From contig CAZIMS010000004.1 in assembly GCA_964540515.1 (NCBI GenBank), positions 62,001 through 126,000 of the forward strand: a stretch of DNA of 64,000 nucleotides, given 5' to 3'. A program made the position numbers and the translations under genes. Numbering within the stretch: position 1 is the first letter of the stretch; each line of letters opens with the position of its first letter. Below are positions 9,383 to 17,359 of this stretch, one piece after another. The DNA is from JAOAGA01 sp964540515. Lineage in GTDB: Bacteria > CALINM01. Below the pieces are notes generated by a model, which ran no database searches, was not told the DNA's origin, and was given only the letters and a program-made list of their open reading frames with translations.

Positions 9383-9826
9383 TTAACCAAGCTTTTTCTT
9401 GACTATCTCGTTAATCTTGCTACCATCAGCTCTTCCAGATACTTTTGGCATTAGAGCCTTCATAACCTTCCCTAAATCCTTTAGCCCATTTGCATTAATC
9501 TCTTTTATAACTTCCTCAACCATTTTTTCTATTTCATCATCGGTGAGCATTTTAGGTAGATAAGATTCTAATATCTCCAACTCCTTTTTCTCTTTTTCCA
9601 GAAGCTCTATCCTACCAGCTTTTTCAAAAATTTCTATACTTTCCTTCCTCTGCTTTACAAGTGTCATAATAATCTTATAGATCTCTTCGTCTTGCAACTC
9701 TCTTCTTGCGTCAATCTCTTTATTTTTTATTTGAGATAGCAAAAACCTTATAGTTTGAAGTCTTAAAGTATCTTTCGATTTAAGTGCACCTTTCATATCT
9801 TCTTCTATATTTTTTTTAAGACCCAT
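9383..9826 (-). CDS. GatB/YqeY domain protein
   Basis: 147 aa, the full length of stand-alone YqeY proteins, which resemble the tail domain of the GatB amidotransferase subunit. Signatures are the N-terminal LKSKDTLRLQTIRFLLSQIKN stretch (19-38 region), YLPKMLTDDEIEKMV and the C-terminal GKVMKALMPKVSGRADGS segment typical of tRNA-binding YqeY tails. No amidotransferase partner is nearby. Location upstream of dnaG-rpoD is widespread (the rpsU-yqeY-dnaG-rpoD order); here rpsU is absent and mutS2 is inserted. Exact function is unknown. Confidence 0.93.
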   Translation of the reverse strand: MGLKKNIEEDMKGALKSKDTLRLQTIRFLLSQIKNKEIDARRELQDEEIYKIIMTLVKQRKESIEIFEKAGRIELLEKEKKELEILESYLPKMLTDDEIEKMVEEVIKEINANGLKDLGKVMKALMPKVSGRADGSKINEIVKKKLG

Positions 9827-9857
9827 CTCCTCTCCTTTATACTAGATTTTAAAAAAT

Positions 9858-10253
9858 TTATTTACCCATTAGCTTAACCCATACCTCTCTTGTGCGAGGA
9901 CCATCGCCCTCAATAAAAAAAACTCCCTGCCATGTCCCAAGCTCTAACTTACCATTCTCTATAATAAAGGTTAACGAAGGACCTATTAATACGTTTTTTA
10001 TATGGGCATCAGAGTTCCTTTCCAGATGTCTGTATGTTCCTGTTTGGGGAACAAGCTCGGCGAGCTTATTAATTATATCTTGTTTGACTGTAGGGTCTGC
10101 ATTTTCATTTACCGCAATCCCTGCGGTAGTATGAGGACAGTAAACTACACAAATACCATCTTTAACTCCGCTATCATGAACGATTGATACAACTGAACTT
10201 GTCAGGTCAACGATCTCCATTCTTTTTGTTGTCTTTACTGTTATCTTTACCAT
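9858..10253 (-). CDS. YjbQ/UPF0047 family protein (secondary thiamine-phosphate synthase-like)
   Basis: 131 aa from the preferred ATG at 10253. An upstream in-frame ATG at 10280 would add nine residues, but the strong Shine-Dalgarno AAGGGGG sits 7 nt in front of 10253 and residues MVKITVKT match the usual family start. Seen are CPHTTAGIAVNENADP, the RNSDAHIKN segment and GTWQGVFFIEGDGPR, which carry the conserved His/Asp/Glu of this trimeric, metal-binding fold. Some members have weak thiamine-phosphate synthase activity; the true function is unsettled. First gene of the run ending at rapZ. Confidence 0.9.
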   Translation of the reverse strand: MVKITVKTTKRMEIVDLTSSVVSIVHDSGVKDGICVVYCPHTTAGIAVNENADPTVKQDIINKLAELVPQTGTYRHLERNSDAHIKNVLIGPSLTFIIENGKLELGTWQGVFFIEGDGPRTREVWVKLMGK

Positions 10254-10283
10254 GGCTTCCCCCTTAAAATTACTTCCCAATTA

Positions 10284-10312
10284 AATTAAACCCTTTTTTA
10301 TTTCTTTGTCAA
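10284..10312 (-). promoter_or_regulatory. Candidate sigma-70 promoter for yjbQ-yqeY-mutS2-dnaG-rpoD-hpf-rapZ
   Basis: The minus strand has a perfect -35 TTGACA (10312-10307) followed after 17 bp by TTAATT (10289-10284), only a partial match to TATAAT; an 18-bp spacing gives TAATTT instead. The start would be near 10277, just downstream of the alternative ATG at 10280, which supports the downstream start for yjbQ. All seven genes that follow are within 63 nt of each other, so this may be the main promoter of the set. Confidence 0.5.
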
Positions 10313-10315
10313 CCT

Positions 10316-10328
10316 TGTTCTTTGAACA
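10316..10328. repeat. 13-bp perfect dyad between the mgtC-family stop and the rpoD-operon -35 box
   Basis: TGTTC-TTT-GAACA abuts the MgtC-family stop codon on one side and lies 3 bp before the TTGACA -35 element at 10312-10307 on the other. It has no following T-run, so it is not an obvious intrinsic terminator. It could be an operator for the yjbQ-rpoD operon, a weak 3' hairpin, or chance. Confidence 0.3.
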
Positions 10329-10982
10329 TTAATCAACACATATTTTTATAATGCCTTCTTTTTCTTTCAAAAAATTAATGAGATTGTTTATATCTTCCTT
10401 CTTCTTATAACTTATTGTCATCCTTAACTCATATCTTTTTTCATCTATAAAATAGTTTTCTCTGTAATCTTGAAGACTAATTTTTTGGGATTTGAGAAGC
10501 TCCTCTATCTTAATAGGATTATCAAGAGAAGTAGTAATAATAACTTTTGAATAGATATCGGCAGGCAAAACCCCTTCAAGTTTCTTCAAAAAAATAAGGT
10601 TCATTAAAACAATAAATGTTGTTACTGTAGCAATAATATACTCACCAAGTCCTACAGAAACACCAACGGCACTTACAACCCAAAGGGTTGCAGCTGTTGT
10701 TAAACCTCTAACATGGTTTCTATATTTAACTATAGCACCAGCCCCTAAAAAACCTATTCCAACAACTATCTGGGCTGCAATCCTTGCTGGATCGCTGACA
10801 AGGTTAAAATTTTCATAAAACTTGATTGAAGATATAGTATATAATGCAGAACCTAAACATACAATCAACTGAGTTCTAAAACCTGCCTTCTGACCTTGTA
10901 TCTGCCTTTCAAGCCCTATTAACCCACCTAATGTGGCAGACAGAAAAAGTCTAATCAGTATATCTAAGAGTCCTATTTGCAT
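10329..10982 (-). CDS. MgtC/SapB family inner-membrane protein
   Basis: 217 aa. About four to five transmembrane helices fill residues 1-135, with the family signatures LGGLIGLERQIQGQKAGFRT and GIGFLGAGAIVKYRNHVRGLTTAATLW. A soluble C-terminal domain of about 75 residues with an ACT-like beta-alpha pattern follows. MgtC proteins are linked to low-magnesium survival and membrane-potential or phosphate control in pathogens, but the molecular role of plain MgtC/SapB members is not settled. Its start overlaps the end of rpe by 10 nt. It is the last gene of the 16.5-kb co-directional run starting at 26799. Confidence 0.92.
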   Translation of the reverse strand: MQIGLLDILIRLFLSATLGGLIGLERQIQGQKAGFRTQLIVCLGSALYTISSIKFYENFNLVSDPARIAAQIVVGIGFLGAGAIVKYRNHVRGLTTAATLWVVSAVGVSVGLGEYIIATVTTFIVLMNLIFLKKLEGVLPADIYSKVIITTSLDNPIKIEELLKSQKISLQDYRENYFIDEKRYELRMTISYKKKEDINNLINFLKEKEGIIKICVD

Positions 10983-11644
10983 AGTTCTTTCATCTTTTTT
11001 ATAACCAAACTATAATCTTTTTCTTTAAAGATACTATTACCTGATACTATTATATCAGTTCCAGCTTTCCATACATCTGAAACATTGCTTAAATCAATAC
11101 CACCGTCCACCTCAATCTGGCATTTAACCCCTTCTTTCATACACAAAGTCTTACAATCCCTAATTTTTCTTAAGATTGGAGTTAAGAACTTCTGTCCACC
11201 AAAACCAGGATTAACAGACATAATAAGTATAAAGTCTACATATGGTAGTATATATTTTATAGTATCTAAGGGGGTAGCAGGGTTTAAGGCAACTCCAGCC
11301 TTAATCCCAACTTTTTTAATCTCTTCTAAAGTTCTCTGAATATGTAATGCCGCTTCTATATGAACTGATAACATATCTGCTCCGGCATCTGCAAAGGCTT
11401 TGATGAAATGATCAGGATTAGTAAGCATCAAATGGACGTCTAATGGTTTTTTTGCATATTTTTTTATACATGATACACCGTAAGGACCAAAGGTTAGGTT
11501 AGGGACAAAATGTCCATCCATAATATCGAGATGCAGTATGTTGGCGCCAGCCTCTTCAACTTTCTCGATCTCCTCTTTAAGTCTTCCAAAATCAGCCGAT
11601 AATATTGATGGAGCTATAAGAACATTATTTTTTTTCATATTCAA
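10973..11644 (-). CDS. rpe: Ribulose-phosphate 3-epimerase
   Basis: 223 aa TIM barrel; interconverts D-ribulose 5-phosphate and D-xylulose 5-phosphate in the pentose phosphate pathway. Motifs present are IAPSILSADFG at the N-terminus, LHLDIMDGHFVPNLTFGP (metal-binding His/Asp), DVHLMLTNP, MSVNPGFGGQKF and EVDGGID with the second catalytic Asp. Length and motif order are normal. The start overlaps the DUF116 gene by 20 nt and the stop overlaps the MgtC-family gene by 10 nt, so translation of the three is probably coupled. Confidence 0.96.
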   Translation of the reverse strand: MNMKKNNVLIAPSILSADFGRLKEEIEKVEEAGANILHLDIMDGHFVPNLTFGPYGVSCIKKYAKKPLDVHLMLTNPDHFIKAFADAGADMLSVHIEAALHIQRTLEEIKKVGIKAGVALNPATPLDTIKYILPYVDFILIMSVNPGFGGQKFLTPILRKIRDCKTLCMKEGVKCQIEVDGGIDLSNVSDVWKAGTDIIVSGNSIFKEKDYSLVIKKMKELCK

Positions 11645-12158
11645 ACCCTTTTAAAAAATCAATAATTTTTGTAATTTTACATAAGTCAACCCTCGTATCA
11701 ATGCAGGGTCCTTTGGGTCTTTCGTTTAATATCCCTATAACAGGAAGAGAAGCCGTGTCCTTTAAACCTGATATAAGATCTCTTTCACAGGCGGTAGCAA
11801 TTATTATATCAGGTTTAATATCTTTAATAATATTTCTCGCCATAGTTCCACCAGTAGCGACAGAAAGTTTTACCCTATAGTCCCTTGAGATCTCCATAAG
11901 ATCTTTTATCTCACATTTTCCGCACATTCTACACTTTATCTCTTTTCCTGTTACTCTATACTCACAATCAGAAAACTGTAGGCAATGAGGCATTAGTAGA
12001 AGAATCTTTTCAGGTCTCTTCTTAATTGCTTTAAGAACTAACTTATTATTAATATCAATAAAAAATCTCTCTAATTTCTCAAGATGATTCTTTGCAATTA
12101 TGCTACAAAAAATTTTTGTAACTGGATAAATTACTAAAAGGACTGTCTTTTTTAACAT
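11625..12158 (-). CDS. DUF116 family protein
   Basis: 177 aa. A hydrophobic N-terminus (about residues 1-22) suggests membrane association. The body has a cysteine set, MPHCLQFSDC then CRMCGKC, probably binding a metal or Fe-S cluster, followed by the conserved ATGGTMARNII and ATACERDLISGL motifs of DUF116. The biochemical function is unknown. DUF116 genes are often next to fmt, def or rpe in anaerobic Firmicutes and Deltaproteobacteria, and that context is exactly reproduced here (2 nt behind fmt, overlapping rpe). Confidence 0.88.
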   Translation of the reverse strand: MLKKTVLLVIYPVTKIFCSIIAKNHLEKLERFFIDINNKLVLKAIKKRPEKILLLMPHCLQFSDCEYRVTGKEIKCRMCGKCEIKDLMEISRDYRVKLSVATGGTMARNIIKDIKPDIIIATACERDLISGLKDTASLPVIGILNERPKGPCIDTRVDLCKITKIIDFLKGFEYEKK

Positions 12159-12160
12159 TT

Positions 12161-13090
12161 TCAGCTTTGAAAATAACTACCGATAATATCTTTTCTGCCA
12201 TTATAGTAGTCTTTAGCAGAGAGAACTCTTTTTCCCTCTTCTTTCAATTCAATAATCTTGATTAAACCATCACCAGTGCCCACTATAATCCCTTCACCAT
12301 CAAACTCTTTAATATAGCCCTTCTTAGAGGCACCTTCAAGCACCTTGGTTTTAATTAGAACAACTCTCTTATCTTCAATAAAAGTAAAAGCCTGTGGCCA
12401 AGGAAGTAATCCTCTTACCTTATTGTTAATATTTATGGCACTATCCTCCCAGTTGATAAGTCCATCTTCCTTTTTAAGAATCCTAGCATAGGTTGATAAT
12501 CTATCATCTTGTTTAGTGAGCTTATAATTGCCTTCTTCTATACTTTTAATTGAATCAAGCAAGAAGTCTTTTCCTTCAGCTATCATTTTATTTAGCAGAT
12601 CTATTGATGTATCTTCCTCTTCTATAATTATCTCTTTCTGAAATATAATATCGCCTGTGTCGAGCCCCTCATCCATCTTCATAATAGTTATCCCAGTTAT
12701 CTTATCTCCGCTTAATATTGCCCAGTTTATAGGTGCCGCACCCCGCCAACGAGGAAGTAAAGAAAAATGCAGATTAATAGATCCCAGTCTCGGATAAAAT
12801 AACAAATCCCTTGGTAAAATCTTTCCATAGGCTATAACAAGATTTATATCACATTTATAATTATTAATCTCTTCTATAAAATTTTTGTCTTTTATATTTT
12901 GGGGCTGGTAAACAGGAATATTATTATTTATACCAAAAATTTTTACATCAGGTGGGGTTAACTTCATCCCTCTGCCTTTTGGTTTATCAGGTGATGTAAC
13001 TATAAACTTTATAGCATTATATGGATTTACCCTTTCAAGAAAGGGCACAACAAAATCTGCTGAACCAAAAAAACCTATATTTAAACTCAT
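12161..13090 (-). CDS. fmt: Methionyl-tRNA formyltransferase
   Basis: 309 aa; formylates initiator Met-tRNA using 10-formyl-tetrahydrofolate. The catalytic triad N106, H108 and D144 is intact in SINLHFSLLPRWRGAAP and GLDTGD, at the same numbers as in E. coli Fmt. The flexible loop SPDKPKGRGMKLTPP and a C-terminal OB-fold (about 205-309) complete the enzyme. It overlaps def by 4 nt, the common def-fmt pairing. Confidence 0.97.
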   Translation of the reverse strand: MSLNIGFFGSADFVVPFLERVNPYNAIKFIVTSPDKPKGRGMKLTPPDVKIFGINNNIPVYQPQNIKDKNFIEEINNYKCDINLVIAYGKILPRDLLFYPRLGSINLHFSLLPRWRGAAPINWAILSGDKITGITIMKMDEGLDTGDIIFQKEIIIEEEDTSIDLLNKMIAEGKDFLLDSIKSIEEGNYKLTKQDDRLSTYARILKKEDGLINWEDSAININNKVRGLLPWPQAFTFIEDKRVVLIKTKVLEGASKKGYIKEFDGEGIIVGTGDGLIKIIELKEEGKRVLSAKDYYNGRKDIIGSYFQS

Positions 13091-13596
13091 AAACTTCTTT
13101 CCAAAGTTTTCTTAAGTTTTTTGAGGAAAAGCTCTCTTTTTAACTTGCTCAAATGGTCTATAAACAATACACCATTGAGGTGGTCAATCTCATGTTGAAA
13201 GGCTCTTGACAAAAGTCCCTCTGCTGAAATTTCTTTAACAACATTATCCAAACTTTTGTATTTTACTATAAGATGGCTAAATCTCTCCACCTTAGCAGTA
13301 AATCCTGGTACACTAAGACAACCCTCTTCATTTGAAACTTTGTCTCTTCCCTCTATTATCTCTGGATTTATAAAGACCATAGGATTTGGATTATCATCTA
13401 ATTGATCGATATCAATAACTATGATTTTTAAAGGTATGCCCACTTGCGTTGCAGCCAATCCAATCCCTTTTCCTGCATACATTGTCTCTATCATATCGTA
13501 GGCAATTTTTTTAATATTATCGTCTATATCCTTTACTTCTATTGCCTTTTCCCTCAATCTTTTATCGGGGATTTTTAGTATCTCAAGAACTGCCAT
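13087..13596 (-). CDS. def: Peptide deformylase
   Basis: 169 aa; removes the N-formyl group from nascent proteins. All three motifs are present: GIGLAATQ (44-51), EGCLSVPG with metal ligand C93, and QHEIDHLNG with H135, catalytic E136 and H139. It begins 10 nt after the NapGH-like gene and its stop overlaps the fmt start. An essential housekeeping gene therefore sits inside the same co-directional run as the secreted-protein module upstream, without a visible terminator or promoter between them. Confidence 0.97.
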   Translation of the reverse strand: MAVLEILKIPDKRLREKAIEVKDIDDNIKKIAYDMIETMYAGKGIGLAATQVGIPLKIIVIDIDQLDDNPNPMVFINPEIIEGRDKVSNEEGCLSVPGFTAKVERFSHLIVKYKSLDNVVKEISAEGLLSRAFQHEIDHLNGVLFIDHLSKLKRELFLKKLKKTLERSL

Positions 13597-13606
13597 AATA
13601 TCTCCA

Positions 13607-15100
13607 TTAAAAGTTATTATTTCTCTCTATAAAAACTTCTATACCTGCCTTTCCTGTTAATGGACAAACATACTCACAGATGCCACAGCCATTACAAAGC
13701 TTATCATCTACATAAGGTTCTAAAAGTTCAAAATATTTATTATTATAACCTATTTCTGTTCTTTTTTTAATCTTTATTGCTTTACCAGGGACAGGACAGT
13801 GCTCTTCACAGACGATACAGTTAATCTTTTTTGCATAGGGTAAACAATGATTTTTATCAAAATGGGCTATACCTATAACTTGTTTTCTCTTTTCCTCAAT
13901 GGGAAGTTCTGGTATTGCCTTTGTAGGACATACTTGTCCGCATAAAGAACAGTTGTATTCACAATAGCCCCTTCTTGGTACTAATATTGGGGTATATAAA
14001 CTATAAAAACCACCTTCAAGAAAGGCAGGATAAAGAGCATTTTTTAGACAAATCTTCATACACTCTCCACATCTAACACATTTCTTAAGAAACTCTCCTT
14101 CATCTTTTACACCAGGTGGTCTAAGTAGCCTTCCATTGTTATAGTTACCCTTAAAAATTTTAGAGAAGACAAAGGCAAAGACAAAAGAGTTTACAAGAAC
14201 TCTTTTATTTATATCTAATCTTGATGAAGTCATATTAGATGCAAAAGATTTAAATTTTACTCTACCGAACTTACATTTTAATTGACACTCCATACAGAGA
14301 ATACAGTTGCTATCATTTAAAATCTCTTCACCAAAGGCCGTAGGACAGATCTCTTTGCAAGATTTACAATCACTACAAATTTTTTTAGGTAGCCTCTTTA
14401 TAATTGAAAATTTTCCTAAAATTCCAAGTAGTGTACCCAAGGGGCATAGATTCTTGCACCAGTACCTTTTCTCAAATTTTTCAAGATACAAAATTAATAA
14501 AAAAATCAAGGTTGAAAGAAAGGCAAGGGGATAAAAGGTATCTCGAAAGGGTAAGATATTGTATCTTATAAATTTATAAAATCCCTCGGCAAACTCAATA
14601 TTATTGCCCAGTGCAGCATATAGAGACCCCCAAGTAGATTTAACTATATAACCAAAAAGAGGATAGGCTAAAAAGGTTAGAAATCTAATAAATATAGCAA
14701 TGGGATCGAGTATGCCAGCAAGATTTAAATTAAATAGAGCTGTAAAAAGTAGTAAAAAGAGTAGATAATATTTAAAACTACCCTTAAAAATTTTTAGTCC
14801 CTCAGATTTTTTAATCTTTTTTGAGATAAAATCCAAGAAAGTACCTAAAGGACATATCCAGCCACAAAAAAATCTACCTAAAAAAATAGTAGCTATTATC
14901 AATATTATTCCTGGTAAAAGAAGAGAGATAAAAGAAAAGGTAGAGAGAAAATAGCTGACTACTATAAAAGGATCGGCCCTGAAAAAGCTGTTTATAGCGA
15001 TGTTAATCTCATCGCTACCTCTATAATCGGTCATTATAAAAAGCACAATAAAGATTACGAAAAAAAATAGCTGAGATATTCGGGGTAAGGAACTTTTCAT
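13607..15100 (-). CDS. Fused NapH/NapG-like polyferredoxin membrane protein
   Basis: 497 aa. Residues 1-215 hold about five transmembrane helices with two NapH/NosR-type CxxxCP motifs (FCGWICPLGT and WCKNLCPLGT). Next come a ferredoxin pair (CSDCKSCKEICP and CILCMECQLKC), another hydrophobic stretch, and a NapG-like part with CVRCGECMKIC, CSLCGQVCP, CIVCEEHCP and CNGCGICEYVCP. It therefore has room for five or more [4Fe-4S] clusters, suggesting electron transfer from quinol or across the inner membrane. It lies 2 nt behind the Tat-exported DUF362 gene and closes the secreted-protein module. The electron acceptor is not identifiable; no periplasmic nitrate reductase or nos gene is in the window. 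Confidence 0.85.
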   Translation of the reverse strand: MKSSLPRISQLFFFVIFIVLFIMTDYRGSDEINIAINSFFRADPFIVVSYFLSTFSFISLLLPGIILIIATIFLGRFFCGWICPLGTFLDFISKKIKKSEGLKIFKGSFKYYLLFLLLFTALFNLNLAGILDPIAIFIRFLTFLAYPLFGYIVKSTWGSLYAALGNNIEFAEGFYKFIRYNILPFRDTFYPLAFLSTLIFLLILYLEKFEKRYWCKNLCPLGTLLGILGKFSIIKRLPKKICSDCKSCKEICPTAFGEEILNDSNCILCMECQLKCKFGRVKFKSFASNMTSSRLDINKRVLVNSFVFAFVFSKIFKGNYNNGRLLRPPGVKDEGEFLKKCVRCGECMKICLKNALYPAFLEGGFYSLYTPILVPRRGYCEYNCSLCGQVCPTKAIPELPIEEKRKQVIGIAHFDKNHCLPYAKKINCIVCEEHCPVPGKAIKIKKRTEIGYNNKYFELLEPYVDDKLCNGCGICEYVCPLTGKAGIEVFIERNNNF

Positions 15101-15102
15101 TA

Positions 15103-15981
15103 TTAGACTTTGATTAGCCTTGCCTTATTAATATTTATCTCTCCTAAAGCCCTTTCGTAAGCTCTCTTAGTGATGGAGATATCTTCTGGTTTTATACCAA
15201 AAAGTGTGGTTGCATAGGCATCGGCTAATACAGGATCTGTTGAGGCTATTAGCCTATTTAAAACCTTTACATCTTTAACACCTCCACCTTGGGGACCATT
15301 TCTCAAGAGAATTCTTGTAGCATCAATTATATGTAGATGAATCTTGACAAAACTATTAAAATCACATAGGGCCTCCTCTATCTCTCTATGGATATAGCCT
15401 CTATTTCCACCCATAATGCCCATAATGTTTTTTAAGGCTAATGTAAGACCTGTAAGCCCATGATGCTTTGCTATAGGAACGTTTATATAAACATCACAGT
15501 TTAACGCCTCTTCGTAGAGCTCCCAATCCTTTATATAAAGGCCATTCAAATGATATTTTTTATATTTTTCCGAGTCTAAATGCTTAAGCTCTACACCCTT
15601 TATATTTCCCAAAGCCTCTTGCATCCCACTACTTATATAACACCTACGAGGGTCATTACAGGTTCTATCAAAAACCTTTACCTTTTTTGCCCCAGCCTTT
15701 AAACACTCTTCTGCTATTGCCTTGACTACTAATGGATGTGTATTTGCTGCCTCTTCTGGCTTTCTATCCCAACCGATATTAGGTTTTATAACTACTACAT
15801 CGCCCTTTTTTACAAATCTTGAGATGCCACCAAGCCCATCAATTACATTTCTTGTAATCGTCTCATAATCTTTACCCTCTGAGATAGCTATCTCCCTTTT
15901 TGTCTGAGCAAAAAGCTCCTTTTTTAAAGATAGATTAGCAGTTAAAAAGGCAATATATTTAAGAAAATCTCTACGATTCAT
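15103..15981 (-). CDS. Tat-exported DUF362 domain protein
   Basis: 292 aa. The N-terminus NRRDFLK followed by a hydrophobic stretch ending ELFAQ is a twin-arginine signal, implying export of a folded, probably cofactor-bearing protein. The body has DUF362 features: VVIKPNIGWDRKPEEAANTHP, VFDRTCNDP, and the segment VPIAKHHGLTGLTLALKNIMG. Unlike the second DUF362 protein at 54158-55264, it has no ferredoxin motifs of its own. Exported DUF362 proteins next to NapH-type 4Fe-4S membrane proteins recur in anaerobes, and the present pair is separated by 2 nt, so the two probably work together. Activity unknown. Confidence 0.87.
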   Translation of the reverse strand: MNRRDFLKYIAFLTANLSLKKELFAQTKREIAISEGKDYETITRNVIDGLGGISRFVKKGDVVVIKPNIGWDRKPEEAANTHPLVVKAIAEECLKAGAKKVKVFDRTCNDPRRCYISSGMQEALGNIKGVELKHLDSEKYKKYHLNGLYIKDWELYEEALNCDVYINVPIAKHHGLTGLTLALKNIMGIMGGNRGYIHREIEEALCDFNSFVKIHLHIIDATRILLRNGPQGGGVKDVKVLNRLIASTDPVLADAYATTLFGIKPEDISITKRAYERALGEININKARLIKV

Positions 15982-15992
15982 ATTTTACCACC

Positions 15993-16532
15993 TTATATTA
16001 GACCTTTTTTCTTAAGAAAGTCTTTCACAGTATCCTTCATACCTCTTTTATCTACTTCAACCTTAAGCTCTTCAAGTTGATTATTCGTCAATAGACCTGT
16101 TAGTTTCTCTAAAAGCCTTGGAAGAGCAGGAAACTTCTTTAATGTATCCTTTCTAATAACAGGAGCTGAAAAATCATCCTTCTCATTGAAAGCTTTAAGC
16201 CATACAAGATTATAGTTGACGTTGTAAGTATTTTTTGCGTCCTCTCTATTTTTTGTACCTGTCGTTTCACTCACAAATTTATCATCTATTACAAAAATAT
16301 CAATCTCTCCACCTGTACCAGCCTTTAGTAGAGAAGCTGTATCATTATATTTCTTGAGTTTTACAGATGTACCAGTCCTCTCTGTTATTAATCGAGAGAG
16401 AATATTTCCAATTATCTCTTCATTCTTACCAGAAAGATGTCCTATGTAGATAGTTTTACCTACACAGGCAAAGGAACTTTCAAAAACAAAAAAAACTAAA
16501 AAAGAGATTAAAAAAGCTTTCTTTACTGACAT
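15993..16532 (-). CDS. Short secreted substrate-binding-like (OpuAC-like) protein
   Basis: 179 aa with a signal peptide (about 1-22, ending SSFA before a Cys). The mature N-terminus, KTIYIGHLSGKNEEIIGNIL and then SLLKAGTGGEIDIFVID, resembles the first lobe of OpuAC/type 2 substrate-binding proteins, and a second-lobe remnant LLEKLTGLLTNNQLEELKVEVDKRG matches the usual C-terminal helices. At 179 aa it is roughly two-thirds of the normal length and no ABC permease or ATPase is adjacent, so it is more likely a repurposed binding protein than a transporter component. Cys23 directly after the signal might be lipidated, but the preceding residues are a poor lipobox. Overlaps its upstream neighbour by 10 nt. 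Confidence 0.6.
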   Translation of the reverse strand: MSVKKAFLISFLVFFVFESSFACVGKTIYIGHLSGKNEEIIGNILSRLITERTGTSVKLKKYNDTASLLKAGTGGEIDIFVIDDKFVSETTGTKNREDAKNTYNVNYNLVWLKAFNEKDDFSAPVIRKDTLKKFPALPRLLEKLTGLLTNNQLEELKVEVDKRGMKDTVKDFLKKKGLI

Positions 16533-17359
16533 CTATCATCTCCTATTTTTACTTTTTCTTTTAAAAATGACTTTATTTTAACGGAGGTCAAATTTTTATC
16601 AGATCTCTTATCGTATATAGTCTTTTTTATATCCTTAATGTTTTTGGAACCAAAATAATTATCTGAGAAGGTCAACACTTTCCTTTGTTCCTCACCTACC
16701 CTTATGTTATACTCATTATTGTAAATATTGTTATATCTGAAGTTCACTTTACCCTCTGCTTTTATAACAGGAAATATGCCAACCTCGTTGTTTTTGACCT
16801 CACTAAATCTTATTTCTCCTCTTGAGTCCCTCTCTTCGTATCTTACACCATACTTGTTTTCTAACATAAAACAACCACAAACATCTATATTAGCGGTGGA
16901 GAACCTAAAACCATCAATATTTTTTCTAAAAATACAGTTTTTTATATAGGCCTTTGTAAAATGTACTTGTAAACCAGAAAAGGCTCCTTCAAAGATAGCA
17001 TATCTTATATCTGCATTTTTTGCGTGATTAATCATTACATACTTCCACATCTTAGGCTCTATCCTATCTGACTGTGCAGTAAACATAACAGGCCTATCCT
17101 TCTCTCCCTCGATATAAATCTCTCCTTCAACATAGAGCTCTCCGTCTCCTATCTCATCATTATCATAATCAAAAGGGACAAACTTAACCTTTGTGCCCGC
17201 CTTTATAATAAGTCTTCCCTTTTCTCTCACAGCAACTATACCATCAATAATCTTTTCCCCCGACCATACCTCTTCACCCCTTATCTCATAGACCTTTACA
17301 TCATTTGAATAGACAATGGTTGGTAAGAAAAACAGTAAAAAAAAGACAAAACCTTTCAT
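16523..17359 (-). CDS. Secreted right-handed beta-helix protein
   Basis: 278 aa with a signal peptide (about 1-18). Residues 20-230 show the short periodic pattern of a right-handed beta-helix: repeated N/C-I/F-F-x-x-N units such as IKNCIFRKNIDGF and FRYNNIYNNEYNIRV. Near residues 65-75 an acidic DYDNDEIGDGE insert could bind calcium. Residues 40-230 align by eye with the N-terminal half of the 588-aa protein at 24075-25841 (shared F-D-x-DND-G insert, then W-x-x-x-x-INH), so the two are paralogues. NosD and pectin-lyase-like families share the fold, but no catalytic residues were recognised. Overlaps the gene on each side by 4-10 nt. Confidence 0.7.
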   Translation of the reverse strand: MKGFVFFLLFFLPTIVYSNDVKVYEIRGEEVWSGEKIIDGIVAVREKGRLIIKAGTKVKFVPFDYDNDEIGDGELYVEGEIYIEGEKDRPVMFTAQSDRIEPKMWKYVMINHAKNADIRYAIFEGAFSGLQVHFTKAYIKNCIFRKNIDGFRFSTANIDVCGCFMLENKYGVRYEERDSRGEIRFSEVKNNEVGIFPVIKAEGKVNFRYNNIYNNEYNIRVGEEQRKVLTFSDNYFGSKNIKDIKKTIYDKRSDKNLTSVKIKSFLKEKVKIGDDRCQ

